Positions 35,686-45,789 are shown, counted from the stretch's first letter. The stretch: 64,000 nt of DNA from FEN-1297 sp963843605 (GCA_963843605.1 CAWJLA010000010.1:558001-622000), one strand, 5' to 3'. Notes: generated from the sequence alone by a model not told the origin. Made by a program: numbers and translations.

Positions 35686-35707
35686 GGTTAAAATACACTT
35701 GCAGAGT

Positions 35708-37531
35708 ATGAATAAATTAATTCGTATTTCCCGGTATTATAGATATAAAATTTCAAGATTCTTTAGTCATTTTAAATTTACTCAAGATACTTATCTTTTA
35801 CTTTTAGGGGGAATAATAGGCCTATTGTGCGGCTACGGCGCTGTAATTTACAAAAAAGCAATTATGGCCGTTAAGCACCTCTTTTTCGATATGCCCGGAG
35901 GTATATGGGGTAAAGACACCTTAATAGGGTCTAGAGGCTGGCTGCAGATGTTAATATTGATATTGATACCCGCGATCGGCGGGCTAGTGGTAGGTTTGTT
36001 AGCAAAGTATTTCAGGGAGGCTAAGAAAGGGGAAGGCATACCCAATGTAATCGACTCGGTTGCTTCCAGAGGCGGCGTAATAAAGGGCAGCACCGGTTTC
36101 TTAAAGACTTTAGGCGCCGTTGTAACGATTGGTACCGGCGGTGCAGGCGGTAATGAAGGACCGATTGTAATGATGGGCTCTTCGATCGCGTCTTCGATAG
36201 GAAGATATTTATCGGCTTCTCCCGACAGGTTAAAAATACTAGTCGGCTGCGGTGCGGCGGCAGGCCTTGCAGCGGCATATAACGCGCCTTTGGGCGGCGC
36301 ATTATTCTCCATGGAAATCATATTAAGAACGTTTAATGCAAAAACATTCAGCCCGATAATTATAGCTTCGGTTTTTGCTACGGTTGTTTCACGGAGCTAT
36401 TTGGGAAGCGAGCCAGCTTTTAAGACTTCCACATTCCATTTGATAACCAATTATGAATTCATTTTCTACATAATACTAGGAGTGCTGGCAGCGTTTACTG
36501 CGGTTTACTTCGTAAGAGTATTTATGAAAATCGATGAATACTTCGACGATAAAAAGAAAATACCTGTTTGGCTGAAGCCTGCAATCGGCGGTCTATTTGT
36601 CGGTATTATCGGCCTTTATCTGCCGGGTATTTTCAGCTTCAGCGAAGCAGCTGTTGACAACACTTTATTTAACGCGACGCCGTTTTTAGTTCTGTTCCTT
36701 ATGCTTATTTTCAAACCGATAGCCACCGGGTTTACACTAGGATCCGGCGGAAACGGCGGAACTTTTTCACCGAGTATTTTTACGGGGGCTATGCTAGGCG
36801 GAGCATTCGGACAGATTGTTAATTATTTATTCCCTGCGATCAGTGCACCTCCGGGAGCTTATGCGCTTGTAGGTATGGCTGCCGTAGTTGCCGGCGTTAC
36901 AAACGCATCTTTAACTGCTTTGATAATGGTTTTTGAAATGACCAACAATTACAGGATTATTCTTCCTCTTATGTTGACCATTATTATAGCTACTACATTA
37001 TCGAAAGCAATATTAAAAGGATCATTGTATACCTTAAAATTCGACAAAGAAGGTAAAGGCATAGATATATACGGAAGGAAATTATCGGTAATTAAAAATA
37101 TGTTTTTGAGGGACCTAATCGAGAACAATGACGATATTGTTCATGAGGATTTCTCGTTCCAGCAGATCTTAGGCTCGATTAAGAAATCCAAGTTTAATAA
37201 TATACTCGTAATGAACAGCAAAAATCACCTTATAGGCCAAATTTCTTTTCAGGACCTTAGAACTGCAATTTTAGACGAAGAGACGCGAAGCATACTGGAT
37301 TTTCTTGTTGCCGGTGACCTTATGACCAAAGAATTAATTACCGTAACAAATGAAAGAAACAGCGAGGATGCTTTAAACTTAATGGAGAAAGAAGATCTGG
37401 ATTATCTGCCGATTCTAGATAAGGTTTCAGGAGATTATCTGGGAATAGTTTCGAAGGAAAATATTCTTAAGAAATATCAGAATGAATTATTCATCCAGCA
37501 AAGCGAACAGGATCTCGCTTTGGGTAATTGA
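35708..37531 (+). CDS. ClC family chloride channel/transporter with CBS domains
   Basis: Membrane protein of 607 residues with a ClC pore domain (about residues 25-430) and a C-terminal CBS pair (about 465-585). The gating glutamate motif appears as GNEGP rather than GREGP, the first filter motif as GEGIP rather than GSGIP, and LFSMEI lacks the second Glu of the LFxxEE motif. The filter loop GGTFSPSIFTG and NYRIILP are present. I chose ATG 35708; a longer frame reaching back to 35579 would sit inside the dehydrogenase gene. Ion and mechanism remain open. Confidence 0.88.
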   Translation: MNKLIRISRYYRYKISRFFSHFKFTQDTYLLLLGGIIGLLCGYGAVIYKKAIMAVKHLFFDMPGGIWGKDTLIGSRGWLQMLILILIPAIGGLVVGLLAKYFREAKKGEGIPNVIDSVASRGGVIKGSTGFLKTLGAVVTIGTGGAGGNEGPIVMMGSSIASSIGRYLSASPDRLKILVGCGAAAGLAAAYNAPLGGALFSMEIILRTFNAKTFSPIIIASVFATVVSRSYLGSEPAFKTSTFHLITNYEFIFYIILGVLAAFTAVYFVRVFMKIDEYFDDKKKIPVWLKPAIGGLFVGIIGLYLPGIFSFSEAAVDNTLFNATPFLVLFLMLIFKPIATGFTLGSGGNGGTFSPSIFTGAMLGGAFGQIVNYLFPAISAPPGAYALVGMAAVVAGVTNASLTALIMVFEMTNNYRIILPLMLTIIIATTLSKAILKGSLYTLKFDKEGKGIDIYGRKLSVIKNMFLRDLIENNDDIVHEDFSFQQILGSIKKSKFNNILVMNSKNHLIGQISFQDLRTAILDEETRSILDFLVAGDLMTKELITVTNERNSEDALNLMEKEDLDYLPILDKVSGDYLGIVSKENILKKYQNELFIQQSEQDLALGN

Positions 37532-37987
37532 TTCAGGAGCATGTTCTTATTATAATATTTATATGACTAAGAAAAACGGGGACAGAATATATTCAAATTT
37601 CTAATCCATAAGATTCGGTATAAAACGGGTATAGAGTAGTTTCAAGAATAAATAAAGCGGCTAAATATTTAATGTATAATTGTCCGATAATGTATATTAT
37701 GTAAACTAACTCAAATAACAATTATGCTAAGGATGTTATTCCCCCTCTTGTGATTTTTGGCTTTTAATGAAATATGTATTTTACCTGCCTGCTCATTTTC
37801 TCCCTGTTCAATAAATTTTATATGGAACTTAATTGCATCACAGATTTATTTCTATCAGAATTTAATATTGACTTAATATCATATTGTATTCGGAGCAAGA
37901 TTTTAGCTAGCGGATTTTTTTCTTGAAGTGTAAATACTGTTTGAAATTGAGAACTGAATATTTGTTGCAGATTTGTTTGTACTAAAG
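37532..37987. other. Gene-free gap between convergent transcription units
   Basis: About 455 bases between the plus-strand ClC gene and the minus-strand small membrane protein gene, that is, downstream of both. It is AT-rich with stops in all frames. No tRNA, clear hairpin terminator, repeat or transposase motif is seen. It could hold decayed sequence, but nothing supports a specific origin. Confidence 0.5.
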
Positions 37988-38206
37988 TTATCCCATTCCG
38001 TTCAGTTTTAATATAACCCAGATTACCGCAAATATAAGGAGGATCCAGATAATCGGATTCCTTCTTTTTCTTTTAAATTTAAGCTCACGTGTGAAGCCCA
38101 ATTTCCTTTTTTTACGTTCTTGTTCGTCCGTTTCCGGCGAATAGTAACGTGGCGTATAGTCGAATACACGATGGTTTGGTTTTTTCATAAACATTGATTT
38201 ACTCAT
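37988..38206 (-). CDS. Small basic single-pass membrane protein
   Basis: Not recognised by name. The 72 residues have a basic, Tyr/Pro-containing N-terminus (HRVFDYTPRYYSPETDEQER), a cluster of Lys/Arg, then one C-terminal membrane helix (about 52-68). The layout suggests a tail-anchored protein with a cytoplasmic N-terminus. It starts 4 bases after ftsY and shares its operon, so a link to membrane targeting is conceivable but unproven. Confidence 0.65.
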   Translation of the reverse strand: MSKSMFMKKPNHRVFDYTPRYYSPETDEQERKKRKLGFTRELKFKRKRRNPIIWILLIFAVIWVILKLNGMG

Positions 38207-38210
38207 TCAA

Positions 38211-39143
38211 TTAATTCTCAAATATAGCGGCTACAAACAGTTTAGGATCGAAATCTTGTAAGTCCTCAATTCCTTCACCTACACCGATATATTTTACCGG
38301 TACGTTTTGTTTCGCGCAAATCTGAAATACAACACCGCCTTTTGCGGTACCATCGAGTTTTGTAATAACCAGACCACTTATTTCAGTAACTTTTGAGAAT
38401 TCCTCGGCTTGGACTAATGCATTTTGACCGGTGTTGCCGTCAAGTACTAGCAAGGTTTCGTCGGGAGCATGGGGGACGACTTTACCGATAACCCGCTTAA
38501 TTTTGCTTAATTCTTCCATCAAGTTTGCTTTATTGTGCAGACGGCCTGCAGTATCTATTAAAACTATATCATATCCTTCCTTAACTGCCTTGTTTACGGT
38601 ATCAAATGCAACTGAGGACGGATCAGAGCCCTGTTCTTTCCTGATAATTTCTACTCCGGCTCTATTAGCCCAAATTTCCAGCTGTTCGTTAGCAGCGGCA
38701 CGGAATGTATCTGCAGCTCCTACAATAACTTTATATCCGCCTTTTTTATAATTGTGGGCTAACTTCCCTACCGTAGTTGTCTTACCTGCTCCGTTAATAC
38801 CGACAACAAGAATAACATGCGGTTTATTTTTCAGAGAAGAATCATTTTTATCTGAATCAAATTTTAAAACATCGATTAGTTCATTTTTTACTATTTGAAT
38901 TAAATTTATATTCGATCTGTCTTTTTCTTTTTTTAATTTAATTCTTGTATTTTCAATTATTCTTTCGCTGGTGTCAAAACCGATATCGGAAGTAATAAGT
39001 ATTTCCTCTATTTCATCCAGCGTTTTGTCGTCTATAACCGCTTTGCCGCTGATCGTTTCGGCGATTGTATTTACTAATTTATTTCGGGTTTTCTCCAGCC
39101 CGTTTTTTAATTTATCAAAATTTAAATTCTTAAACAGACCCAT
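38211..39143 (-). CDS. ftsY: Signal recognition particle receptor FtsY
   Basis: SRP-receptor GTPase of 310 residues that docks ribosomes at the membrane. The N domain is followed by the G domain with GINGAGKTTTVGKLA (about 115-129), DTFRAAANEQLEIW, DTAGRLHNK and TKLDGTAKGG. The acidic A domain of enterobacterial FtsY is missing, as in many phyla. It overlaps pgsA by 14 bases. Confidence 0.95.
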   Translation of the reverse strand: MGLFKNLNFDKLKNGLEKTRNKLVNTIAETISGKAVIDDKTLDEIEEILITSDIGFDTSERIIENTRIKLKKEKDRSNINLIQIVKNELIDVLKFDSDKNDSSLKNKPHVILVVGINGAGKTTTVGKLAHNYKKGGYKVIVGAADTFRAAANEQLEIWANRAGVEIIRKEQGSDPSSVAFDTVNKAVKEGYDIVLIDTAGRLHNKANLMEELSKIKRVIGKVVPHAPDETLLVLDGNTGQNALVQAEEFSKVTEISGLVITKLDGTAKGGVVFQICAKQNVPVKYIGVGEGIEDLQDFDPKLFVAAIFEN

Positions 39144-39702
39144 AATTTTTCTTCGTTAAAAATTCTTTCGCTCTTATAAAGTAACCTACAAGAGATGCAA
39201 ATATTAAAAAAATACTCAGATAATAAAAAGTTAAATAAACCAGATTTAGTTTATCAAAGTCTAGCAAAATCAAAAGAATAACAATCCCTATTACGATAAC
39301 GGTAATTTTACCCAGAACATTTGAAGGCAAAATTCTTCCTAATTTTCTGGAAACTAATAATCCGCCTAAAAGAATTAATAAATCTCTGCCTAATACCATG
39401 AGGAAAAAGTAAACAGGTATTTCTCCTATCAACATTAGCTTAACCATTACGACGCCTATTCCTATTTTGTCCGCTAAAGGATCGATGATTTTGCCGATTT
39501 CAGTTATCTGATTGTTTTTCCTCGCAAAATAGCCGTCAAGAACATCAGTAATTGCCGCAAGAATACACAAACCGAAGATAATCAATCTGGTCGATCCGTA
39601 ATGGTAGTTATCCAATAAAATCCAAAGCGGAGCAGCCAGAAGCAGCCTCGAAAAGCTTAGGAAATTTGAAAAAGTATATATGTCTTTTGATTTATACTTC
39701 AT
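39130..39702 (-). CDS. pgsA: CDP-diacylglycerol--glycerol-3-phosphate phosphatidyltransferase
   Basis: CDP-alcohol phosphatidyltransferase of 190 residues with several membrane helices. The signature DG-x2-AR-x8-G-x3-D-x3-D is complete (DGYFAR, then EIGKIIDPLADK, about residues 54-77). PgsA, making phosphatidylglycerol phosphate, is the usual form of this size; other alcohol acceptors are possible. Its start overlaps the stop codon of the upstream subtilase by one base. Confidence 0.88.
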   Translation of the reverse strand: MKYKSKDIYTFSNFLSFSRLLLAAPLWILLDNYHYGSTRLIIFGLCILAAITDVLDGYFARKNNQITEIGKIIDPLADKIGIGVVMVKLMLIGEIPVYFFLMVLGRDLLILLGGLLVSRKLGRILPSNVLGKITVIVIGIVILLILLDFDKLNLVYLTFYYLSIFLIFASLVGYFIRAKEFLTKKNYGSV

Positions 39703-42700
39703 TATTTTATTACTGCAAATTTACCGATTTTTTCATCAATTTCACGGTTCTGATCGTCCAATTTCACTATTCTGTAAAGATAAATTCCCGAATTCAGATA
39801 ATTTCCGCTCTCATCCTTTAAATTATATACTACTCCCCCTTTTCCGCTTTTATCTTCCAGCTGATTTATTTTTCTGCCGCTAATATCGAATATGGTTATA
39901 CTGCTCATCTGAGGGAGGTTGGCAAAAGTCATTTTCCCTTCCCCGCCGTTTATGTGCGCAGGGCTTGGGTAAACATAAACACCTGAAAGATCATTCGCAA
40001 ATTTTGTAAGTACGATATAACTTCCGGCTCCGGAATTTATTTCGACCCGGCCGCTTTCATCCGAAGAATATATATTTTTTAGGTTTAGCGTGTATTCTAT
40101 ACCAACCGATCCTACGGGTTTTGCACCTTTTAAACTAAGGATTATAGACTGATGATTTATTGACAGTCGTAAGCCGGTTACATTATCTGTCGGGGAAAAA
40201 ACATAGTTTTTCAGGTTAGAAGCCGAGACTGAGTCAACCGGCAAATTAAAATCGAGCTGTACGGTATATGCATCCAATATCTGGTGTGAAATTATGTAAA
40301 ATTCCTTTTTCCCGGTATAAGCCGATACACTGAATCCTACGGTATCAGGCGAAATCGGCGAGCCGTAAAAATCATTCAGATTATTTACGGTCAATTGATA
40401 ATTACCCTCACTGAATGGATTATTGTATGTAATCAAATACGAATACTGATCGTTTGCCGTTACCGAATTCGGATATCCGTGCCCTACCACCGAAAAGGCA
40501 TGAAGGTTCTGTATTTTTGTATTAATCCTATCGGAAAAATTTATGATGATTGAGCGGTCAGTATTGCTGTATACCTTATCAACTTGTGCAGGATTATGGA
40601 TATAGACTTGAATAGTTCCCGAGAAATTTGAAAGCGGAATTTTAAAGCCCGGGTCGTAGGCTTTTACAGCATAATAATATTCGGTATCATAAGAAACGTT
40701 TCTGTCAGTATACTGATTTGAACTTGTTGAATCTATAAGAATTAATTTTTCTGCAGTACCGCGGTAAATAAAAAATTTTACTGCGTTTCCCGACCAGGTT
40801 AAATTAGCCGAATTAGAATCAATGGCATAGCCTCTTAAGTTATAAGGAGCTGAAGCAATGTTCGAAGTGACAAATTCTGAAAAAGTAATTCCGTTCGAAG
40901 TCGGAAATCCCACTTCTTTTACTCCGTTTTTATTTAAGTCACCGACGAAAATAGATGATGAATTTATATTTTCTTTATATGATATTATTTCGTTCTCTCC
41001 GCTCTGGTATTTAAAAATATAAGAATACGGATATATAAATACTATTAATTCATCTTTACCGTCGTTATCTATATCTGAGAATCTTATACCATTCTCAACT
41101 TTATTAAACGATGAATTAAATTCGTCGGACGGGTTAACAAACATCTGGTCATATATTACGCTCATGGAATCGTTCTTAAGTCCGAATATCATCAGTTTAT
41201 AAAAAGGAATTGTATTTGTTTCCGAGGGTGATTTTAGTATAACAGCAAGGTCATTATTTCCGTTGCCGGTATAATTTCCTGCCGCGATTAAAGCCGATGA
41301 GCTTTCCAATCCTGTTTGTATTGATTTTCCTCGTGAAAAACTGCCCGGGCCGTTTACCAGATAACTGAATATATCACCTTCTTTGTCAATCATCCATATT
41401 TCATTTTTACCGGAACCATCAAGATCGCCCAGAACTGCATGCGGTGCATCCAAATAATTATTCCAGTTTCCTTTCGGAGTATAATTAACAAGTCTGACTG
41501 GCGAAGAAAGCGACAGATCTGTGTTAACGTTTCTTATAACGAAAGAAGTATCGCTGTCTACGGCAAGTATTTCGGTCGACTTATTGCCGTAAAGATTCGC
41601 CGCAGTTATCGGCCAGAATTTCCCGGCTGTGTCGATAAATTTCTGAGAGAATTTATGCGAATATTCGGAATCCTGTTCATCGATATAACCATTGTAGACA
41701 AGATAAGTTAAAAGGTCTTTTTTACCGTTATTATTAAAATCGCCTACGTCCTTAACGATCCTGTCCGGCAGCGAGTCTAATTTAGTAAACGAGTTTCCGT
41801 CGAAATGATATAAATATGTTGTTGAAGGATATTTTGCCTCTCGCAGAAATATATCGCTCGTATCACCGGTAGTTATGCTTACCGGGTTCTTATAAATATC
41901 TCCGGCAGGAAGTTTGTAAGTTTCGGTCTTTTCATAACCGGGATGGGAATTTAATGCAGTGTTAATTTTTATATAACTCCCGTCTTTGGGAAAGATCGTT
42001 TTCTTGCCGACAAGATTTTCGGCCTCAAAATAAATATCGTAGTCGGAATTAGGCGAAATTAAATCAGTAGGAATAAATCCGTAATGTTCTTTATTTATTG
42101 TCTGGATGTTTGTCGCAAAACCGTCAAGTGAAACGAAATTAAAACTTGTTTCCGTTTTTTTTCGGAAATATATCCTTGAGCGCGTTAGCTGGTTGGTTGA
42201 GACTGATGCTAAAATTGTCGGCTTGCTGCCGTAAAGAGCTGCCTGCGTATAATTCAAGATTAATTCCGGAGATTTTCTTTCGACATAGAAATTAACTCTT
42301 TCTTCCGCGCTGAAACCTGTTGTCATGTTAACGACAAGCCTTAAACAATATACTGAATCGGCAAGTGAAGCCGTGTTCAAAGAATAAATATTTCTTTTAT
42401 CGAATTGATATGTTCCGTTCTGAATTAAGGTAGTCCATTTTTGCGGGTTTAATCCTGTGCCTATGTAAAGAGCGTAACTTTGAAAGTAAGCCGATAAAAT
42501 CGAAGCGTTTACCGCCAGACTATCTGAATCGGTAGCAAAGTCCTGCAGTGGTGAATTAAATTTTACAACCGAAGGAGCCAGCACCGAAAGCGCTCTGAAT
42601 AAATTCAATCTGCCGGCACCGCTGTGTTCGTCCCATCCGCGCGTATCGATATCATCTGCAGGATACTTTAAAATCTGTTTTACCTCTTCGTTTGTAAAGT

Positions 42701-43913
42701 TTCTTTTTGATAAGATTAATCCGGCCGCCGCAGATACAAACGGAGCTGAGGCTGAAGTACCGCTTACTGTGGAATAACCGCCTCCCTTTGCAGTTGTAAG
42801 AATATCTGTTCCCGGGGCAACCAGATCAAGTGTTGAACCGTAGCTTGACGAAGATGCAACATAATCGTCTTGAGTGGAGTTGCCGACGGAAATAACTTCG
42901 GAATAACCTGAAGGGTAGTGTTCTGATTCGTCTCCGGAATTACCGGAGCTTGCAACAAGCACCACTCCCCTGTCGTAAGCATATTTTATTACATCCTTCA
43001 GCACTTCCGAATATTGTGTATCCCCGAAACTCATATTTATAACTTTAACACCCATCTTAACCGCATAAAGTATTCCGGCCGCAACATCGTCTTCTTCGCC
43101 GTAACCTGATGGATCGAAAGCACGGATGTTTAAAATTTTAATATCAGGTGCAGCACCGGCTATTCCGATTCTGTTATTAGTTTGTGCGGCAATTATTCCT
43201 GCTATAAAAGTGCCGTGTCCGTTTTCGTCCATAGGATTATTATCCCATCCGAGGTAATCTCCGCCGGTAGAATCGAACGGGAAACCTCTTCTGTCGGTGA
43301 AATCCCATCCCATATAATCATCGATAAAACCGTTACCATCATCATCTATGCCGTTGCTTTCTTTATTTTCTCCGGTTTTATCCGTACCGGTTTCTCCAGG
43401 ATTTATGAAAATTTTATTCCTGAGATCCGGATGCAAATAATCGATTCCGGTATCGATTATGCCGATAAGAACCGTATCCGAACCTTCGGTTATATTCCAC
43501 GCGTTAAAAGCATCTATTTTTTTCAATGCCCACTGATCGGAAACCAGACTGTCGTTAGGCACGGAGTCAATTTTATAAACATGTTCGGGTTCTATATATT
43601 GGATCGAAGGATCGGTTTTAGCAATTTGTAAAAAATTTTCTGCGGCAGCCGTTGACGGAAAAGTTATTTTTACTATTCTGGATAAATTCTGATCCGATTT
43701 GCCGAGGTTATTAGCAAAATAACCTGCCGTTATTGCAGATTTATTTAATACTATCGGCGAAGCGGCGCTTAGGAATCGTCCTGTGGAAATCTTTTGTGAT
43801 ATCTGGGTTCTGGAAACCCAATTGTTATATTTGATGAAATAAGTAGTCTGAGCCTTTGTAAAACTGCAAGATAGCGATATGCAAAGAACAATTGCATATG
43901 CTTTATAACTCAT
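39702..43913 (-). CDS. Secreted subtilisin-like protease with FG-GAP repeats and T9SS sorting domain
   Basis: Large exported serine protease of 1403 residues. A signal peptide ends near residue 21. A propeptide-like region precedes the S8 domain, with Asp in IIDTGIDY (about 154), His in NGHGTFIAG (about 233), oxyanion Asn in SSGNSGD (about 325) and Ser in SGTSASAPF (about 387). About five FG-GAP/VCBS-like calcium motifs follow (DFNNNGKKD, GDLDGSGKNE, SDIDNDGKDE and others), then a fibronectin-like segment and a C-terminal sorting domain ending IGKFAVIK. I chose ATG 43913, which overlaps purF by 11 bases; a start at 44021 would lie well inside purF and precede the signal peptide. Confidence 0.88.
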   Translation of the reverse strand: MSYKAYAIVLCISLSCSFTKAQTTYFIKYNNWVSRTQISQKISTGRFLSAASPIVLNKSAITAGYFANNLGKSDQNLSRIVKITFPSTAAAENFLQIAKTDPSIQYIEPEHVYKIDSVPNDSLVSDQWALKKIDAFNAWNITEGSDTVLIGIIDTGIDYLHPDLRNKIFINPGETGTDKTGENKESNGIDDDGNGFIDDYMGWDFTDRRGFPFDSTGGDYLGWDNNPMDENGHGTFIAGIIAAQTNNRIGIAGAAPDIKILNIRAFDPSGYGEEDDVAAGILYAVKMGVKVINMSFGDTQYSEVLKDVIKYAYDRGVVLVASSGNSGDESEHYPSGYSEVISVGNSTQDDYVASSSSYGSTLDLVAPGTDILTTAKGGGYSTVSGTSASAPFVSAAAGLILSKRNFTNEEVKQILKYPADDIDTRGWDEHSGAGRLNLFRALSVLAPSVVKFNSPLQDFATDSDSLAVNASILSAYFQSYALYIGTGLNPQKWTTLIQNGTYQFDKRNIYSLNTASLADSVYCLRLVVNMTTGFSAEERVNFYVERKSPELILNYTQAALYGSKPTILASVSTNQLTRSRIYFRKKTETSFNFVSLDGFATNIQTINKEHYGFIPTDLISPNSDYDIYFEAENLVGKKTIFPKDGSYIKINTALNSHPGYEKTETYKLPAGDIYKNPVSITTGDTSDIFLREAKYPSTTYLYHFDGNSFTKLDSLPDRIVKDVGDFNNNGKKDLLTYLVYNGYIDEQDSEYSHKFSQKFIDTAGKFWPITAANLYGNKSTEILAVDSDTSFVIRNVNTDLSLSSPVRLVNYTPKGNWNNYLDAPHAVLGDLDGSGKNEIWMIDKEGDIFSYLVNGPGSFSRGKSIQTGLESSSALIAAGNYTGNGNNDLAVILKSPSETNTIPFYKLMIFGLKNDSMSVIYDQMFVNPSDEFNSSFNKVENGIRFSDIDNDGKDELIVFIYPYSYIFKYQSGENEIISYKENINSSSIFVGDLNKNGVKEVGFPTSNGITFSEFVTSNIASAPYNLRGYAIDSNSANLTWSGNAVKFFIYRGTAEKLILIDSTSSNQYTDRNVSYDTEYYYAVKAYDPGFKIPLSNFSGTIQVYIHNPAQVDKVYSNTDRSIIINFSDRINTKIQNLHAFSVVGHGYPNSVTANDQYSYLITYNNPFSEGNYQLTVNNLNDFYGSPISPDTVGFSVSAYTGKKEFYIISHQILDAYTVQLDFNLPVDSVSASNLKNYVFSPTDNVTGLRLSINHQSIILSLKGAKPVGSVGIEYTLNLKNIYSSDESGRVEINSGAGSYIVLTKFANDLSGVYVYPSPAHINGGEGKMTFANLPQMSSITIFDISGRKINQLEDKSGKGGVVYNLKDESGNYLNSGIYLYRIVKLDDQNREIDEKIGKFAVIK

Positions 43914-45384
43914 AAATCTCCTTCTTAAAGGTAGCATCAATTTCCGTCGGATAGTCCCCTGAAAAGCATGCGGTGCAGAAATTGGACTCACCTGCTTCCG
44001 ATACTGCTTCAAGCATTTCATTAATCGTTAAATACTCTAAACTGTCAACACCAAGGTATTTTGCAATTGCTTTTATATCACCGTTCATCTGGTTGGCAAT
44101 TAATTCCTGTTTGCTGGGGAAGTCCATGCCGTAAAAACACGGATGCATAATTGGAGAAGAAGAAATCCTGAGATGGATGGCTTTAGGCTTTGCTTCTTTT
44201 ATCAAATTTACAAGCTGTTTGGAAGTAGTTCCTCTAACAATAGAATCGTCGACAATTACAACTGTTCTGCCTTCAAGCACGCCTTTGACTATATTAAATT
44301 TTATACGGACGCCCATTTTACGTTTTTCCTGGCCAGGCTGTATAAAAGTTCTGCCGATATAGTGACTGCGGATTAAACCTATTTCAGGTTTGGAACTGAT
44401 TCCCTGTTTTTCAAGCTGAGCCTGGTATCCAAGAGCAGTTGTGTTTGAACTGTCAGGAACGCTTATAACAATAACTTTTTCACCGTCTTTATCCTCAACA
44501 GGATATTTTTTAGCGAGCATTTTACCAAGGCGGCGACGCATCTTGTCAACATTGTGCCCGAATATGAAGCTATCGGGACGCGAAAAATATATATATTCAA
44601 AAATACAGTGCTTATGTGGCTGAAATTCTTCTTTTATCCGGTATGATTTAATTTCTGATTCTGTTTTAACATCATCGTCTATCACTACAATTTCACCCGG
44701 TTCCACTTCACGAATGAATTTTGCCGCTAAAATATCGAAAGCACACGTTTCAGAGGCAATTACGAAAGAATTGTTTACTTTTCCAATGCAGAGAGGGCGA
44801 AATCCGTGCGGATCCCTGGCAGCTATAAGTTTATTGTCGGTTAAAAGAGTAAGGCAGTAGGCGCCCTCAAGTTTGGATAAAGCTTCCTTTATCTGGTCAA
44901 TCTGGTTGTTGAGTCTGCTTCTGGCAATTAAGTGGAGTATGACTTCGGTATCGCTGGTGGTCTGGAAAATAGCACCTTCGTTAACTAGTTCTTCTCTAAG
45001 TTCCCTTGCATTGGTAAGATTACCGTTATGCGATACGGCAAGATTCCCCATCCTGTAGTTTACAACGAACGGCTGAATATTTTTTATCGATTCGGAAGAG
45101 CCCGTGGTTGAGTATCTGTTATGTCCTATTGCCGAAGTTCCGTATAGAACGTTCTTGAAAATCTTTTGGTCCGCATAGACTTCGGTTACCAAACCTTCGC
45201 CTTTATGAATGTTGAAATACGGCTTACCGTTTTCATGAAAAGATCTGGTTACTATACCGCTGGCCTCCTGCCCCCTGTGCTGTAAAGCTAAAAGTCCGTA
45301 ATAAGAATTTATTGCCGCAGATTCGTTGTCATATATTCCGAATATTCCGCAATGGCATTTAGGTTTATCAGATTCGATTTGCAT
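43903..45384 (-). CDS. purF: Amidophosphoribosyltransferase
   Basis: First committed enzyme of purine synthesis, converting PRPP and glutamine to phosphoribosylamine. The N-terminal nucleophile Cys is in CGIFGIY. With the ATG at 45384 an 11-residue propeptide precedes it, as in processed PurF enzymes; a TTG at 45414 is less likely. The PRPP loop is VVIVDDSIVRGTTS, and C-terminal cysteines (CHC near the start, CFYG, CTACFSG) suit the iron-sulfur-type enzyme. Length 493 is normal. A -7-like TAACTTTG lies at 45412-45419. Confidence 0.94.
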   Translation of the reverse strand: MQIESDKPKCHCGIFGIYDNESAAINSYYGLLALQHRGQEASGIVTRSFHENGKPYFNIHKGEGLVTEVYADQKIFKNVLYGTSAIGHNRYSTTGSSESIKNIQPFVVNYRMGNLAVSHNGNLTNARELREELVNEGAIFQTTSDTEVILHLIARSRLNNQIDQIKEALSKLEGAYCLTLLTDNKLIAARDPHGFRPLCIGKVNNSFVIASETCAFDILAAKFIREVEPGEIVVIDDDVKTESEIKSYRIKEEFQPHKHCIFEYIYFSRPDSFIFGHNVDKMRRRLGKMLAKKYPVEDKDGEKVIVISVPDSSNTTALGYQAQLEKQGISSKPEIGLIRSHYIGRTFIQPGQEKRKMGVRIKFNIVKGVLEGRTVVIVDDSIVRGTTSKQLVNLIKEAKPKAIHLRISSSPIMHPCFYGMDFPSKQELIANQMNGDIKAIAKYLGVDSLEYLTINEMLEAVSEAGESNFCTACFSGDYPTEIDATFKKEIYEL

Positions 45385-45789
45385 TGTAACTATTTCTAAT
45401 AATGTTAAAAACAAAGTTAAAAAATAATTTCGGTGGAAAAAATAGATTGTAAATTAAAAAATATAAAGGTACAATTTATAGCACATTTCAGCCGTAAATC
45501 GACTGATTTATAGTAGAGAATTACAGTGCAAAAATTATTATCTCTAAGTTCTCACACCGACGGCTCTATAATATTCTTGATAATGCAGCCTGGCTTAATT
45601 ATTTTAATATTGTTAGACGGCCGGGAAAGCATTTGATAAAAATAATTCAAGCTGACGTCGAGTTTTATTTATATTAAGTATTTCCGCTAAAAGTAATTAT
45701 ATAATTAACGAAAATTTATAATACATGACAGGTAACAGAAAATTAATTTTCTTAATACATATAGATATAAAATAACATAAAGGGCGACT
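45385..45789. other. Divergent intergenic region between purF and the DinB-like gene
   Basis: About 400 bases upstream of both purF (minus) and the DinB-like gene (plus). A TAACTTTG -7-like box for purF lies at 45412-45419 on the minus strand without a matching -33. No riboswitch, PurR-type operator or small RNA is recognisable by eye. AT-rich throughout. Confidence 0.45.

Noticed and set aside
35579..35707. Longer N-terminus for the ClC gene
   Set aside because: It would lie inside the 3' end of the dehydrogenase gene in another frame, and is basic and non-hydrophobic, unlike a ClC N-terminus.
35848..36321. 157-codon open frame on the minus strand
   Set aside because: Antisense to the glycine-rich core of the ClC gene; Pro-rich mirror of that codon pattern.
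37532..37987. Possible insertion-sequence remnant in the convergent gap
   Set aside because: No inverted terminal repeats, target duplication or transposase motif could be found by eye.
38080..38100. CACGTG-containing site as a parS candidate
   Set aside because: Only the central hexamer resembles parS, the flanks do not match, and it lies inside the small membrane protein gene.
43182..43631. 149-codon plus-strand open frame inside the subtilase
   Set aside because: Opposite the catalytic domain, whose motifs are intact; no ribosome-binding site or recognisable protein pattern.
43914..44021. Longer N-terminus for the subtilase
   Set aside because: Overlaps purF deeply and precedes a perfectly good signal peptide starting at 43913.
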